From CAVVEQ01 sp963806635 (GTDB lineage Bacteria > Chloroflexota > Anaerolineae > Anaerolineales > Anaerolineaceae), in NCBI GenBank assembly GCA_963806635.1, contig CAWDZA010000024.1, positions 62,001 to 126,000 of the forward strand: a stretch of 64,000 nucleotides of DNA, in the 5' to 3' direction. The first letter of the stretch is position 1, and every line of letters starts with the position of its first letter. The notes beneath the pieces are model-generated. The model saw nothing but the letters and a program-made list of their open reading frames with translations, was not told where the DNA came from and made no database searches. Shown here one piece after another: positions 42,237 through 51,087 of the stretch. A program made the translations under genes and the position numbers.

Positions 42237-43405
42237 GACGCTTATTTTCCATGGCTGGTTACCTGGCCATTAAAGAGATCTGGCACAACAAGGGACGTTT
42301 CCTGCTGGTCAGCATGGTGATCGGCCTGATCACCCTGCTGGTGCTGTTCATCGCTGCGCTCGGGGAAGGCCTGGGCAACGGCAACCGCGAATATATATCC
42401 AAGGTGGATGCGGAGTTGATCGTCTACCAGGCTAAATCGGATTTTCTGATCGGCGCAAGCCGCCTGCCGCGCAACCGCCTGGATGATATTAGCCGGGTGA
42501 ATGGTGTTTCGGATACCGGGCGGCTTGGCACATCCAATGCCAGCATCATTCTGCCTGATAAACCCGCACCTTTGAAGGTCGCCCTCCTGGGTGTGGATCC
42601 AGGTCACCCTGGAGAACCGGGGGTTCTTCAAGGCAGCCAGCTTCGATCCAACACCGCCAAGGAAGCCATCATCGACCGCAGTACAGCCCTGCGCAGCGGA
42701 CTGAAGATTGGAGATAACCTGGTCATCCGCACCACACAGGGCACGGAAGATAAGTTCTATGATCTGACCGTGGCCGGCATCGCTGAGGGGCAGCAATATT
42801 CCCTGCAGCCTTCCATTTTTGTACCCTTCAATACCTGGGATAAAGTCCGCCCCAAATCTGAAGCTGAGCTCAATATGAGCAACCCGATCGCCAATGTCGT
42901 CCTGGTGAAGCTGACCGATCCCAACGCATTGGAACAGGTCCGCCAGCGCATCACCGCCGAGGTGAACAACGTGGATGTAGCCACCATCAGCCAGGCCATC
43001 CAGGCACTGCCGGGGTATTCTGCCCAGCAGAGCACCCTGAACACGCAGGGCGGTTTCACCCTCTTCATCGGTATCCTGGTGATCGGTGGTTTCTTCCAGA
43101 TACAGGTGCTGCAGAAGGTGCCCCAGATCGGAGTGCTCAAAGCCATCGGCACCTCCAACCCGGTGGTTGCCTGGGCAGCCATCATCCAGATCATCATTAT
43201 CACCTTCATCGGGGTGTTGATCGGGGGACTCTTCAGCTATCTGTTCTCACTCACTTTCCCGCCAACGGTGCCGATCGTTTTCAATGGCACCACTTCCGCG
43301 GCCGCGCTGGCTGCACTGATGATCATCGGACCCCTGGGCGGGTTGGTCTCCATCCGCTACGCAGTACGCATCGAACCGCTGAAGGCCCTGGGGTTGTCAT
43401 CATGA
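42233..43405 (+). CDS. FtsX-like ABC transporter permease (DevC type)
   Basis: The 390-residue protein has one N-terminal TM ('FLLVSMVIGLITLLVLFIAALGEGL'), a periplasmic MacB-like domain and three C-terminal TM segments ('GGFTLFIGILVIGGFFQIQVL', 'VAWAAIIQIIIITFIGVLIGGLFSYLF', 'AAALAALMIIGPLGGLVSI'). This is the type VII/MacB fold. It pairs with the ATPase encoded next (ATGA overlap). Together they resemble DevC/DevA-type exporters; no membrane-fusion partner is present. Confidence 0.9.
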   Translation: MRRLFSMAGYLAIKEIWHNKGRFLLVSMVIGLITLLVLFIAALGEGLGNGNREYISKVDAELIVYQAKSDFLIGASRLPRNRLDDISRVNGVSDTGRLGTSNASIILPDKPAPLKVALLGVDPGHPGEPGVLQGSQLRSNTAKEAIIDRSTALRSGLKIGDNLVIRTTQGTEDKFYDLTVAGIAEGQQYSLQPSIFVPFNTWDKVRPKSEAELNMSNPIANVVLVKLTDPNALEQVRQRITAEVNNVDVATISQAIQALPGYSAQQSTLNTQGGFTLFIGILVIGGFFQIQVLQKVPQIGVLKAIGTSNPVVAWAAIIQIIIITFIGVLIGGLFSYLFSLTFPPTVPIVFNGTTSAAALAALMIIGPLGGLVSIRYAVRIEPLKALGLSS

Positions 43406-44148
43406 ATCCGCCAACCAACCAAAGTTACCCTCTCGAAACCCGCTCCGTGGTAAAGACCTACGATACCGATTTCGGCATCATCCACGCAGTTGACGATGTC
43501 TCGCTGCACGTCGCCCCCGGGGAATTCGTCGCCCTGGTCGGACCCAGCGGCTCGGGCAAGACCACCATGCTCTCCATTCTTGCCGCCCTGCTGCAACCCA
43601 GCTCGGGCAGGATCCTGCTGGATGGCATCGACCTCGCCAGCATGGGTGAAAAAGAGCGGGTGCGGATGCGCCGCGAGAAGATCGGTTTCACTTTCCAGGC
43701 GAATAATCTGGTTCCCTATCTGAACGCTGTGGAAAACGTGGAACTGATGCTGCGGCTCAATAACAAGCTTGATAAGACCGGCAAACTGCGTGCGCGAGAG
43801 CTTCTGGCCCGCCTGGGCCTGGGCGAGCGGCTGCACAACTACCCGGGGCAGATGTCCGGCGGGCAGCAGCAGCGGGTGGCCATCGCCCGTGCGCTCATCC
43901 ACAACCCCAGCCTGGTGCTGGCCGATGAGCCCACCGCCAGCCTGGATACCGAACGCGCCTACCAGGTGGTGGAGACCTTCGCGGGGTTGATCCACGAGCA
44001 GGACCGCGCCGGCATCATGGTCACCCATGACCTGCGCATGGTGGAGTTTGTTGACCGCGTCCTTCTGATGCGGGACGGCAAACTTGTGCAGGTATTCGCC
44101 ACCCATGAGGAGATCATGCGCCTGGCCAGGGGTGGCCCGCATGATTAA
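43402..44148 (+). CDS. ABC transporter ATP-binding protein (MacB/LolD/DevA type)
   Basis: The 248-residue ATPase has Walker A 'GPSGSGKTTM', signature 'MSGGQQQRVAIARAL', Walker B 'LVLADEPTASLD' and the H-loop 'MVTHDLRMVEF'. The family is the one that powers FtsX-like permeases by mechanotransmission. It overlaps the permease gene by four bases. The substrate is unknown. Confidence 0.93.
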   Translation: MNPPTNQSYPLETRSVVKTYDTDFGIIHAVDDVSLHVAPGEFVALVGPSGSGKTTMLSILAALLQPSSGRILLDGIDLASMGEKERVRMRREKIGFTFQANNLVPYLNAVENVELMLRLNNKLDKTGKLRARELLARLGLGERLHNYPGQMSGGQQQRVAIARALIHNPSLVLADEPTASLDTERAYQVVETFAGLIHEQDRAGIMVTHDLRMVEFVDRVLLMRDGKLVQVFATHEEIMRLARGGPHD

Positions 44149-44202
44149 TCTCTTATAGCGCGTATACTTAAATCCAATATTCCATAGGCAACTGGAGGCG
44201 AT

Positions 44203-44964
44203 ATGCAGATCGACCTTTCCGGAAAGATCGCGCTAGTCACCGGCGGATCGGGTGAATTGGGTCGCGAGATGGTGCGCGCGTTGGCCGAATGCGGCGCAGA
44301 TGTTGCCATTCATTACCACAAACAGGCAGACCAGGCTGACCGGGTGACGCGAGATGCCCTTGCGATGGGCGTGAAAGCCATAGCCGTCCAGGCAGATGTG
44401 ACCAATGCAGAGTCGGTTAATAATATGGCAGAGCGAATCGGTAAAGAACTGGGCAGCCCCGATATCATCGTAAACAACGCCGTCATCCAGTATGACTGGA
44501 AGCCGGTGCTGGAACAGGGTCTGGAGGATTACGAGAGCCAGTTCCGTTCCTGTGTTCTGCAAAACGTGCTCATGGCCAAAGCATTTGTACCGGCCATGCA
44601 GCAGAGACGCTGGGGAAGGGTGATCGCCATCAACACCGAGTGCGCCATGCAGAACTTTCCCGATCAATCCGCCTACACCGCCGGTAAGCGCGGCATGGAT
44701 GGCGTCCTGCGCGTTCTGGCGCGCGAGGTGGGCGAATTTGGCATTACCGTCAACCAAGTGGCGCCGGGTTGGACGATCAGCGAGAACGCAACTGCCGGGC
44801 ACAACCAGGAGGACGCCTCGTATATAGCCGCTGTTCCTCTTCGTCGCCGCGGCACCGCCCGCGAGGTGGCAACCGTGGTCGCCTTCCTGGCATCCGACCT
44901 GGCTTCCTTCATCACCGGGGCATATATACCCGTCTCCGGCGGCAACGTAATGCCCGCCATCTGA
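44203..44964 (+). CDS. Short-chain dehydrogenase/reductase (FabG-like)
   Basis: The 253-residue SDR has 'ALVTGGSGELGREMVRALAECGADVAIHY' (GGSGELG instead of the usual TGxxxGIG), 'PDIIVNNAVIQYDW', catalytic 'YTAGKRGMDG' and C-terminal 'FITGAYIPVSGGNV'. It resembles 3-oxoacyl-ACP reductases and glucose/ribitol dehydrogenases. TATACT lies at 44163 and GGAGG just before ATG 44203, so it has its own promoter. The substrate is unknown. Confidence 0.85.
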   Translation: MQIDLSGKIALVTGGSGELGREMVRALAECGADVAIHYHKQADQADRVTRDALAMGVKAIAVQADVTNAESVNNMAERIGKELGSPDIIVNNAVIQYDWKPVLEQGLEDYESQFRSCVLQNVLMAKAFVPAMQQRRWGRVIAINTECAMQNFPDQSAYTAGKRGMDGVLRVLAREVGEFGITVNQVAPGWTISENATAGHNQEDASYIAAVPLRRRGTAREVATVVAFLASDLASFITGAYIPVSGGNVMPAI

Positions 44965-45058
44965 CCGCCCGGAAGCTCTGTCCGCCTTCCATGATAAAAT
45001 TGCCCAACCACGCCGCGGGCAAGCAGCGGCGGGTGATTATTTTTAGGAGCCTTTATTT

Positions 45059-46750
45059 ATGACCGCCGACCCCGCTGTTGAGTCATCCAATTTCATCCAC
45101 GAAGCCATCGAAGAGGACCTGCGTACCGGCAAATTCGATCACGTCCACACCCGCTTCCCCCCCGAACCCAATGGGTATTTGCATATCGGTCACGCCAAGG
45201 CCATCTGCATCGATTTCGGCATGGCCCAGGCCTTCGGTGGCAAGACCAACCTGCGCTTCGACGACACCAACCCGGTCAAAGAGGACGTTGAGTATGTGGA
45301 TGCCATCAAGGAGGATATCCACTGGCTGGGGTTCGACTGGGAGGATCGCGAGTTCTACGCCTCCGATTACTTCGAGCAGCTTTACCAGTTCGCCGAGCAG
45401 CTGATCCTGAAGGGCAAAGCCTATATCGATGACCTCACCGCAGATGAGATCCGCGAGTACCGCGGCACGCTCACCGAGCCGGGCAGGGAAAGCCCTTACC
45501 GCAACCGTACCGTAGAGGAAAACCTGGATCTCTTCCACCGCATGCGTGCCGGGGAATTTCCGGACGGCGCGCGGGTGCTGCGGGCGAAGATCGACATGGC
45601 TTCCGGAAATATCAACCTGCGCGACCCGGTCATGTACCGCATCCTGCATTCCACTCACCACCGCACCGGGGATGCCTGGTGCATCTACCCCATGTATGAT
45701 TTTGCCCACGGTCAGAGCGACTCGATGGAGGGCGTCACCCATTCCCTCTGCGATATCGCCTATGAGATCCACCGCCCGCTGTATGACTGGTTCATTAATG
45801 AATTGGGAATTTTCCACACTCGCCAGATCGAGTTCGCCCGCCTGAATGTCTCCTATACCATCCTCAGCAAGCGCTATCTGAAACAGATGGTGGAAGCCGG
45901 GGTTGTGCGCGGCTGGGACGACCCCCGCATGCCCACCCTGTGCGGGATGCGCCGGAGGGGCTACACCGCTGCCGCCATCCGCGAGTTCATCGATCAGGTA
46001 GGCGTTGCCAAACGCGAGAACCTGGTGGATATCTCCCTGCTCGAGCACCTCATCCGCGAAGACCTCAACAAGTCCACCCCACGGGTGCTCGCCGTTCTCG
46101 AACCATTGAAAGTGACCATCCGTAATTACCCGGAGGGTAAAACCGAGGAACTGGAAGCCATCAACAATCCCGAGGACCCCTCAGCCGGTACCCGCAAGCT
46201 GCCTTTCTCCAATGTGATCTACATCGAGAAGGATGATTTCCGCGAGGAGCCCCCTCCCAAGTACTTCCGCCTGGCTCCCGGCAAGGAAGTGCGTCTGCGT
46301 TACGGATACATCATTAAATGTGAAGATCTTGTCAAAGACCCCAATACGGGGGAAGTCGTTGAAGTCATTTGTACTTACGATCCTGCTACCAGCGGCGGGT
46401 ATGCCCCTGACGGTCGCAAGGTGCAGGGCACCATTCACTGGGTCTCCGCGGCTCACGCCGTGGATGCCGAGGTGCGCATGTACGACCGGCTCTTCACCTC
46501 GCCCACACCTGGGAAGGATTCCGAAGGCACAAGCTTCATGGATGACCTTAATCCGGGGAGCTTGAAGATATTGAGCGGATGTAAAGTGGAACCGGGGTTG
46601 TCAAACGTCAAACCCGGCGATCGCTTCCAGTTCGAACGCAAGGGCTTTTTCTGCGTCGACCTCGATTCCAAGCCCGGTGGGCTGGTCTTCAACCTGACAG
46701 TGCCCCTGCGCGATAGCTGGGCGAAGATCGAGGCGGGTGCAAAAAAATAG
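45059..46750 (+). CDS. glnS: Glutaminyl-tRNA synthetase
   Basis: The 563-residue class I enzyme has 'RFPPEPNGYLHIGHAKAICIDFGMA' (HIGH), 'NLRFDDTNPVKED', 'SDSMEGVTHSLCDIAYE' and 'TILSKRYLKQMVEAG' (KMSKS-like), with a C-terminal anticodon-binding beta barrel. The Asp-specific DDTNP pattern and full barrel separate it from GluRS. GlnRS in bacteria is scattered and was originally acquired from eukaryotes. TAGGAG precedes ATG 45059, and a short GC hairpin (45011-45031) lies in the leader. xseA starts one base after its stop. Confidence 0.95.
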   Translation: MTADPAVESSNFIHEAIEEDLRTGKFDHVHTRFPPEPNGYLHIGHAKAICIDFGMAQAFGGKTNLRFDDTNPVKEDVEYVDAIKEDIHWLGFDWEDREFYASDYFEQLYQFAEQLILKGKAYIDDLTADEIREYRGTLTEPGRESPYRNRTVEENLDLFHRMRAGEFPDGARVLRAKIDMASGNINLRDPVMYRILHSTHHRTGDAWCIYPMYDFAHGQSDSMEGVTHSLCDIAYEIHRPLYDWFINELGIFHTRQIEFARLNVSYTILSKRYLKQMVEAGVVRGWDDPRMPTLCGMRRRGYTAAAIREFIDQVGVAKRENLVDISLLEHLIREDLNKSTPRVLAVLEPLKVTIRNYPEGKTEELEAINNPEDPSAGTRKLPFSNVIYIEKDDFREEPPPKYFRLAPGKEVRLRYGYIIKCEDLVKDPNTGEVVEVICTYDPATSGGYAPDGRKVQGTIHWVSAAHAVDAEVRMYDRLFTSPTPGKDSEGTSFMDDLNPGSLKILSGCKVEPGLSNVKPGDRFQFERKGFFCVDLDSKPGGLVFNLTVPLRDSWAKIEAGAKK

Positions 46751-46751
46751 C

Positions 46752-47978
46752 ATGGGATCCTTTGGAGAGCTCACTCCTCCCGTCCTGCAGGTATCGCAGC
46801 TCAACCGGCTGCTGCGCGAGTTGATCGAGAACGAACAGCTCCTCCAGGATATCTGGATCGGGGGAGAGATTTCCAATTTCACCCGGGCGACCTCCGGGCA
46901 TATTTATTTCACCCTCAAAGACCAATCGGCTTCATTAAAGTGCGCCATTTGGAAGGGCAATGCCCTGCGCCTGCGCATGAACCTGCGGGATGGGATGTCT
47001 GTGGAAGCTCACGGCGCTGTTTCCATTTACGAAGCACGCGGAGAATGCCAACTTATCGTAGATGCGCTGCGGCTGGCAGGGGAAGGCGCCCTTTTCCAGG
47101 AATTTCTGAGGCGCAAGGCATTGCTTGAATCCGAGGGGTTGTTCGACCTTTCCCGCAAGCGTCCGCTGCCACCTGCGCCGGCCCGGATCGGGGTGGTCAC
47201 CTCCCCTTCCGGTGCCGCCCTGCAGGATATCCTAAATACGTTGGAGCGCCGCTACCCGCTGGCGGAGGTGATCCTTTCGCCCACATCTGTTCAGGGCGAG
47301 AATGCTCCGCAGGAGATCATCGCCGCGCTGCGAAGGCTTACCCAAAGAAATTCCCCTGAGGTGATCATCCTGGCCCGCGGCGGGGGATCGCTGGAGGACC
47401 TCTGGGCTTTCAACGATGAAGGCGTAGTTCGCGCTGTTTCTGATAGTCCCGTGCCCATCGTCACCGGTGTGGGGCATGAAACGGATTTCACCCTCTGCGA
47501 TTTCGCTGCCGACCTGCGCGCCCCCACCCCCACTGCTGCCGCTGAATTGGTCTCGCCGGATATCGCAGACCTGCGAATCCAGCTTGCCAGCAGGGCGGAA
47601 TCTCTTTCTCTTGTCATGGATGCGCTTCTGGAAAGGCAGGAGGATTCGCTGTCTTCGCTATTCAGTTTCCTGGTACGTGAATCCCCGCGGGTGCGGATCG
47701 AGAATGATGCCAGGCGGCTGGATGACCTGGCCGAGCGTGGGCAAATGGCATTCCGCCACTTGAAAGTACTCCAGGAAGCCAGGTTCTCGAACCTGGCTGG
47801 TCGGATGGCCGCTCTCGACCCCGCCAGGGTGCTGCAGCGCGGGTACGCTGTGATCCGCGCGGAGGATGGCTCCAGCATCCGTTCCACCCGGCAGGTCGCA
47901 AAAGGTCAACAGTTGGAGATCGAGGTCACCGATGGAACATTTGGTGCCCAGGTAAACTCAACTGCCGTGAATCATTGA
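46752..47978 (+). CDS. xseA: Exodeoxyribonuclease VII large subunit
   Basis: 408 residues: N-terminal OB fold ('VSQLNRLLRELIENEQLLQDIWIGGEISNFTRATSGHIYFTLKDQSASLKCAIWKG'), then the nuclease core with 'RIGVVTSPSGAALQDIL', 'IILARGGGSLEDLWAFNDEGVVRAV', 'PIVTGVGHETDFTLCDFAADLRAPTPTAAAEL', then helices and the C-terminal 'LDPARVLQRGYAVI'. It cleaves single-stranded DNA together with XseB, encoded next. ATG 46752 is two bases after the glnS stop. Confidence 0.95.
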   Translation: MGSFGELTPPVLQVSQLNRLLRELIENEQLLQDIWIGGEISNFTRATSGHIYFTLKDQSASLKCAIWKGNALRLRMNLRDGMSVEAHGAVSIYEARGECQLIVDALRLAGEGALFQEFLRRKALLESEGLFDLSRKRPLPPAPARIGVVTSPSGAALQDILNTLERRYPLAEVILSPTSVQGENAPQEIIAALRRLTQRNSPEVIILARGGGSLEDLWAFNDEGVVRAVSDSPVPIVTGVGHETDFTLCDFAADLRAPTPTAAAELVSPDIADLRIQLASRAESLSLVMDALLERQEDSLSSLFSFLVRESPRVRIENDARRLDDLAERGQMAFRHLKVLQEARFSNLAGRMAALDPARVLQRGYAVIRAEDGSSIRSTRQVAKGQQLEIEVTDGTFGAQVNSTAVNH

Positions 47979-47995
47979 CCCCGGTGGATTGAATG

Positions 47996-48001
47996 TATAA
48001 T
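47996..48001 (+). promoter_or_regulatory. Possible -10 box of xseB
   Basis: TATAAT about 24 bases before ATG 48025, in the short gap between xseA and xseB. Confidence 0.35.
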
Positions 48002-48024
48002 TTCTTCAAGGTACTCATTCCGCT

Positions 48025-48261
48025 ATGACAAAGAAGGAAACCGTCCAGATCGAATCTCTGACCTATGAACAGGCCTTCGCCGAATTGGAAAAGGTCGTAT
48101 CTGCTCTGGAGGACGGGCAGGCAAGCCTGGATGAATCGGTGGAACTTTTCCAACGCGGACAGGCTTTGACCAAACACTGTGCCGACCTGTTGGAACAGGC
48201 TCGTCTCAAGGTGACCGTTCTGGAACAGGAACCGCAAACGAATGGGGAAAAAGGGGAATGA
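48025..48261 (+). CDS. xseB: Exodeoxyribonuclease VII small subunit
   Basis: The 78-residue protein 'SLTYEQAFAELEKVVSALEDGQASLDESVELFQRGQALTKHCADLLEQARLKVTVLE' is the canonical XseB two-helix repeat. It binds XseA. Its end is six bases before the ATG of the YuiD-like gene. Confidence 0.95.
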   Translation: MTKKETVQIESLTYEQAFAELEKVVSALEDGQASLDESVELFQRGQALTKHCADLLEQARLKVTVLEQEPQTNGEKGE

Positions 48262-48265
48262 TCGC

Positions 48266-48694
48266 ATGAGTTATGAAATGATCCTTTCCCCGTTCATCGC
48301 CTTCTGGATCGCAGGTCTGCTCAAGATACCGATTCACCGCCTGACCGATCACGAATGGAAATGGGGGCTGGTCACCTCCACCGGCGGGATGCCCAGTTCG
48401 CACTCCGCCACGGTCAGCGCCCTGGCACTGGCAGTAGGGCTCAACACCGGGTTTGCTTCCGCCAGCTTTGCCATCTCGATGGTGTTGGCGAGCATCGTCC
48501 TCCACGATGCGGTCACCATTCGCCGGCAGGCTGGAATGCAGGCAGAACGCATTAATATCGTTTTCAACAACCTGCTTGCTGGAAACCCCCTTTCGGAAAA
48601 GGATTTGAAGGAAGTCCTGGGGCACACCCCTTTTGAGGTTGCCGCCGGTGTGGGGGTGGGGCTGATCACCGCGCTGATTATCTGGGCGTTTTAA
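48266..48694 (+). CDS. Divergent PAP2 family membrane protein (YuiD/DUF212)
   Basis: About 142 residues with three to four TM segments. It contains 'STGGMPSSHSATVSALALAVGL' (SGxxPSSHS-like phosphatase motif) and 'IVLHDAVTIRRQAGMQAERIN', which are the DUF212 signatures. It is a probable membrane acid phosphatase of unknown substrate. ATG 48266 with AAGGGGAA seven bases upstream is preferred over ATG 48242. A terminator follows. Confidence 0.87.
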   Translation: MSYEMILSPFIAFWIAGLLKIPIHRLTDHEWKWGLVTSTGGMPSSHSATVSALALAVGLNTGFASASFAISMVLASIVLHDAVTIRRQAGMQAERINIVFNNLLAGNPLSEKDLKEVLGHTPFEVAAGVGVGLITALIIWAF

Positions 48695-48707
48695 GTTTTT
48701 TAAATAC

Positions 48708-48736
48708 AATCCCCGGGATCCGTTCCGGGGATTTTG
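48708..48736 (+). terminator. Rho-independent terminator
   Basis: Stem 48708-48716 with 48725-48733, eight-base loop, then TTTT overlap; it ends the glnS-xseAB-yuiD block. Confidence 0.75.
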
Positions 48737-48752
48737 GTATTAAATCGCTCGG

Positions 48753-50465
48753 TTAAAAACCCAGGGCCTTCAAGTTTTCTTCTGGACTTTTCTTCTCCGC
48801 TTCCTTCCCCAGCAGTTCCTTCCAGAACTCATCATCATAGCGCCGGGTTCGCAGCAGGATCGGCATGGGAACACCCCAGCCCAGCATCAGCACTTCCTCC
48901 TTGGGCTGCAGGTGCGCCAGCATCCCGCGCAGCGCGTCCCTGCCCGCCAGGCCGCTCAGCACGGCGTGGATATCATCTTCATCGCCCAGCCAGCCGGAGA
49001 TGCGTGTGCCAAGCTGCGACATGACCTCATCATAAATTTGTGATGGGCGTTGATCGATCACCAGCAGGGTGACGTAATACTTACGCATTTCGCGTGCGAT
49101 GGTGCTGAAAGTGGTCTGGGAAGCCATCTCACGGTTCAGCAGTTTATGGGCTTCCTCCACCACCACCACAAGCTGGCGGGGCTCCTTTACTTTTCCCGGA
49201 TTGCTGCGGAACTCATTTACCCGTTTTTCCCAGGTTTCGCGGATACGGCGGGTGAGGATGTTGGTCACCAGCAAATAATCCAGGTCACTTTCGTGCTTGC
49301 CGAATGAAAAGACGATGTGCTTTCCGGCAGAGAGATCAGCGATGATGGTTTGCAGCGCGTTTTCCATCTGACCGGAGACCACATAAGGCAGGTTGAAAAC
49401 CCGGCTGAGTTTAGAGCGCAGGCCTTCCGCCGCGGCCACATTCACCCCGTTCTGGTTCGCCCAGTAGGCTACGCTATCCGCCGCCGGAACCTTTTTCCCG
49501 TTTTCATCCTCCACCACCGCGCCCACTTTCATCTGGCTGAATTCGTGGAACCAGCTCTTTCTAAAGGATTGCTGCAACGCCTCCAGGGTGGTGGGGGTGG
49601 TCTCTCGCAGGTTCAATGTCCGGCTGAGCAATTCGATATCCTCAGGCGTGATATCCTCTTCGCCAATTTCAAGATAGAAATCGGGGTTTTGTCCCCTTAC
49701 AGTGTTATCCCTCCCCAGACCGACGATTCGCACCCTGGCGCCGAATTTGTTGCGCAGACCAGCAACTTTTGTATTGGTATCCGAGGCAGTATCATCCCAG
49801 CCGTATTCGTTGTGCATGTCGAAGATCAGCGTGGAAGCCAGGTCGTTGTGGATCAGGCCTGCCAGGACAATGCGGGTCAGAAAGGATTTCCCCGAACCGG
49901 TAGCGCCAAAGATACCCGCCGAGCGCTGGATCATCTTCTTCAGGTTGACGCAGACTGCCAGGTCCTGTTCGCGGGTTGTGCCCACAACAAAGTTGCCCTC
50001 CACCCCCGGGGCGCCAAAGATCTGGGCGATATCGCTGGAGCGGGCCAGGCGCGCTGTGGCATGGTGGGAGGGAATGGTTTTAACCGGCAGCACTTTCTCG
50101 TCACCTCCCAGGTGAGCATTCGCCCACTCCATGTAGGCGGGGGAACCCGGCTCCGGCCCGGTTTCCATCATCAGCGCAGGCAGCATCTCAAGCGTGGTGT
50201 AGAGTGTCTGCCCGTGCAGGAGTTTTGCGAGCTCTGCGGGAAGTCTCTCCTCGCTTTGCTCATCGGCAAAACGCGGGTCCGTGGCGCCCAAGGCCAGGTC
50301 CGTCACCAGGCCATAAAAGGACCAGCCTCCGCTTTCCACCACCACGAACGCCCCCTCCTGCACTTCCTGCGGATCCACCGTCAGGCGCACCCGCAGACTC
50401 TCACGCAAACCCCCGCCGACAATATAGCCGATATTCTTTCCCTCCATCCCAGGATTCTCAGTCAT
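48753..50465 (-). CDS. HerA-like hexameric DNA translocase/ATPase
   Basis: The product of about 570 residues has an N-terminal HAS-barrel ('IGYIVGGGLRESLRVRLTVDPQEVQEGAFVVVESGGWSFYGLVTDL'), Walker A GATGSGKS at 187-194, 'TLIFDMHNEYGWDD', Walker B 'LVVVVEEAHKLLN' and a late sensor region 'SQLGTRISGWLGDEDDIHAVLSGL'. This is the HerA/DUF87 clade of the FtsK-HerA superfamily. HerA drives the NurA nuclease in DNA end processing in archaea and has defence roles in some bacteria. ATG 50465 has GGGAGG upstream and overlaps the HAS-barrel gene by eight bases. Confidence 0.88.
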   Translation of the reverse strand: MTENPGMEGKNIGYIVGGGLRESLRVRLTVDPQEVQEGAFVVVESGGWSFYGLVTDLALGATDPRFADEQSEERLPAELAKLLHGQTLYTTLEMLPALMMETGPEPGSPAYMEWANAHLGGDEKVLPVKTIPSHHATARLARSSDIAQIFGAPGVEGNFVVGTTREQDLAVCVNLKKMIQRSAGIFGATGSGKSFLTRIVLAGLIHNDLASTLIFDMHNEYGWDDTASDTNTKVAGLRNKFGARVRIVGLGRDNTVRGQNPDFYLEIGEEDITPEDIELLSRTLNLRETTPTTLEALQQSFRKSWFHEFSQMKVGAVVEDENGKKVPAADSVAYWANQNGVNVAAAEGLRSKLSRVFNLPYVVSGQMENALQTIIADLSAGKHIVFSFGKHESDLDYLLVTNILTRRIRETWEKRVNEFRSNPGKVKEPRQLVVVVEEAHKLLNREMASQTTFSTIAREMRKYYVTLLVIDQRPSQIYDEVMSQLGTRISGWLGDEDDIHAVLSGLAGRDALRGMLAHLQPKEEVLMLGWGVPMPILLRTRRYDDEFWKELLGKEAEKKSPEENLKALGF

Positions 50466-51087
50466 TGTTTCCTCCCTGCCGGTAGAGATGGGTATCGGCA
50501 AGCGACCCCAGCACGGTGTTCAGTGTGGCGTAATCATCGCGGAGCAGGGTGATCAATTCGCGCGTGGCTGCCTCCACCCAGTCGCCGTTGCCATTCTTAT
50601 TCTGGATAGCGCCAGCCTGCCGCAGGTGGGCAGCCAGGATCTCCGCCACAGGCAGATCCACTGCCCGCAGGATGTGACGCAGGTATCCCAGCCTGCCTAC
50701 ACTGGTAAATCCGCCGATCTCCCGGTCGCCGCAGGGATAAATCGCCAGAAGCGAAAGCGGCGGGCGGGGCGGCAGCAGGTGGGAATAGGAACCTTCCCGC
50801 TCAAAACCGATGAACAATACACTGATCTCCACCGGCACATTGCGGTTAAGGCGGTTATCCTCGATCACCTCGCTGGAAATATTTTCCGCGGTCACAAGCT
50901 GTCGCACCAGGCCGTCATCATCGATATGAATATCGATGATCAACCCGAAGATCTTGCTGCCATCATCCAGCGGGATGCTGACCATTCCACCGAATTCTGG
51001 CGCATCCAATTGCGAAACCCGACAGCCCACCACGCAGCCCGTGATGCTGGATCGCAACGCCCTTCCGATTTCAATCCCTGCCATCAT
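50458..51087 (-). CDS. HAS-barrel-like protein between NurA and HerA
   Basis: 209 residues. 'IGRALRSSITGCVVGCRVSQLDAPEFGGMVSIPLDDGSKIFGLIIDIHIDDDGLVRQLVT' resembles the HAS-barrel (HerA N-terminal) fold, and 'VPVEISVLFIGFE' resembles the strand following it. The C-terminus is helical ('VEAATRELITLLRDDYATLNTVLGSLAD'). The gene overlaps the nurA stop (ATGA) and the herA start, so the three proteins are probably made together. I infer a third component or adaptor of the HerA ring. Confidence 0.65.
   Translation of the reverse strand: MMAGIEIGRALRSSITGCVVGCRVSQLDAPEFGGMVSIPLDDGSKIFGLIIDIHIDDDGLVRQLVTAENISSEVIEDNRLNRNVPVEISVLFIGFEREGSYSHLLPPRPPLSLLAIYPCGDREIGGFTSVGRLGYLRHILRAVDLPVAEILAAHLRQAGAIQNKNGNGDWVEAATRELITLLRDDYATLNTVLGSLADTHLYRQGGNND

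Noticed and set aside
45083..46048. 321-residue open frame antisense to glnS
   Set aside because: It is fully inside glnS, which has clear synthetase motifs; no homology pattern is visible.
49317..50552. 411-residue open frame antisense to the HerA gene
   Set aside because: HerA on the other strand has Walker motifs and operon context. This frame has no recognisable domain and reflects codon bias of the opposite strand.
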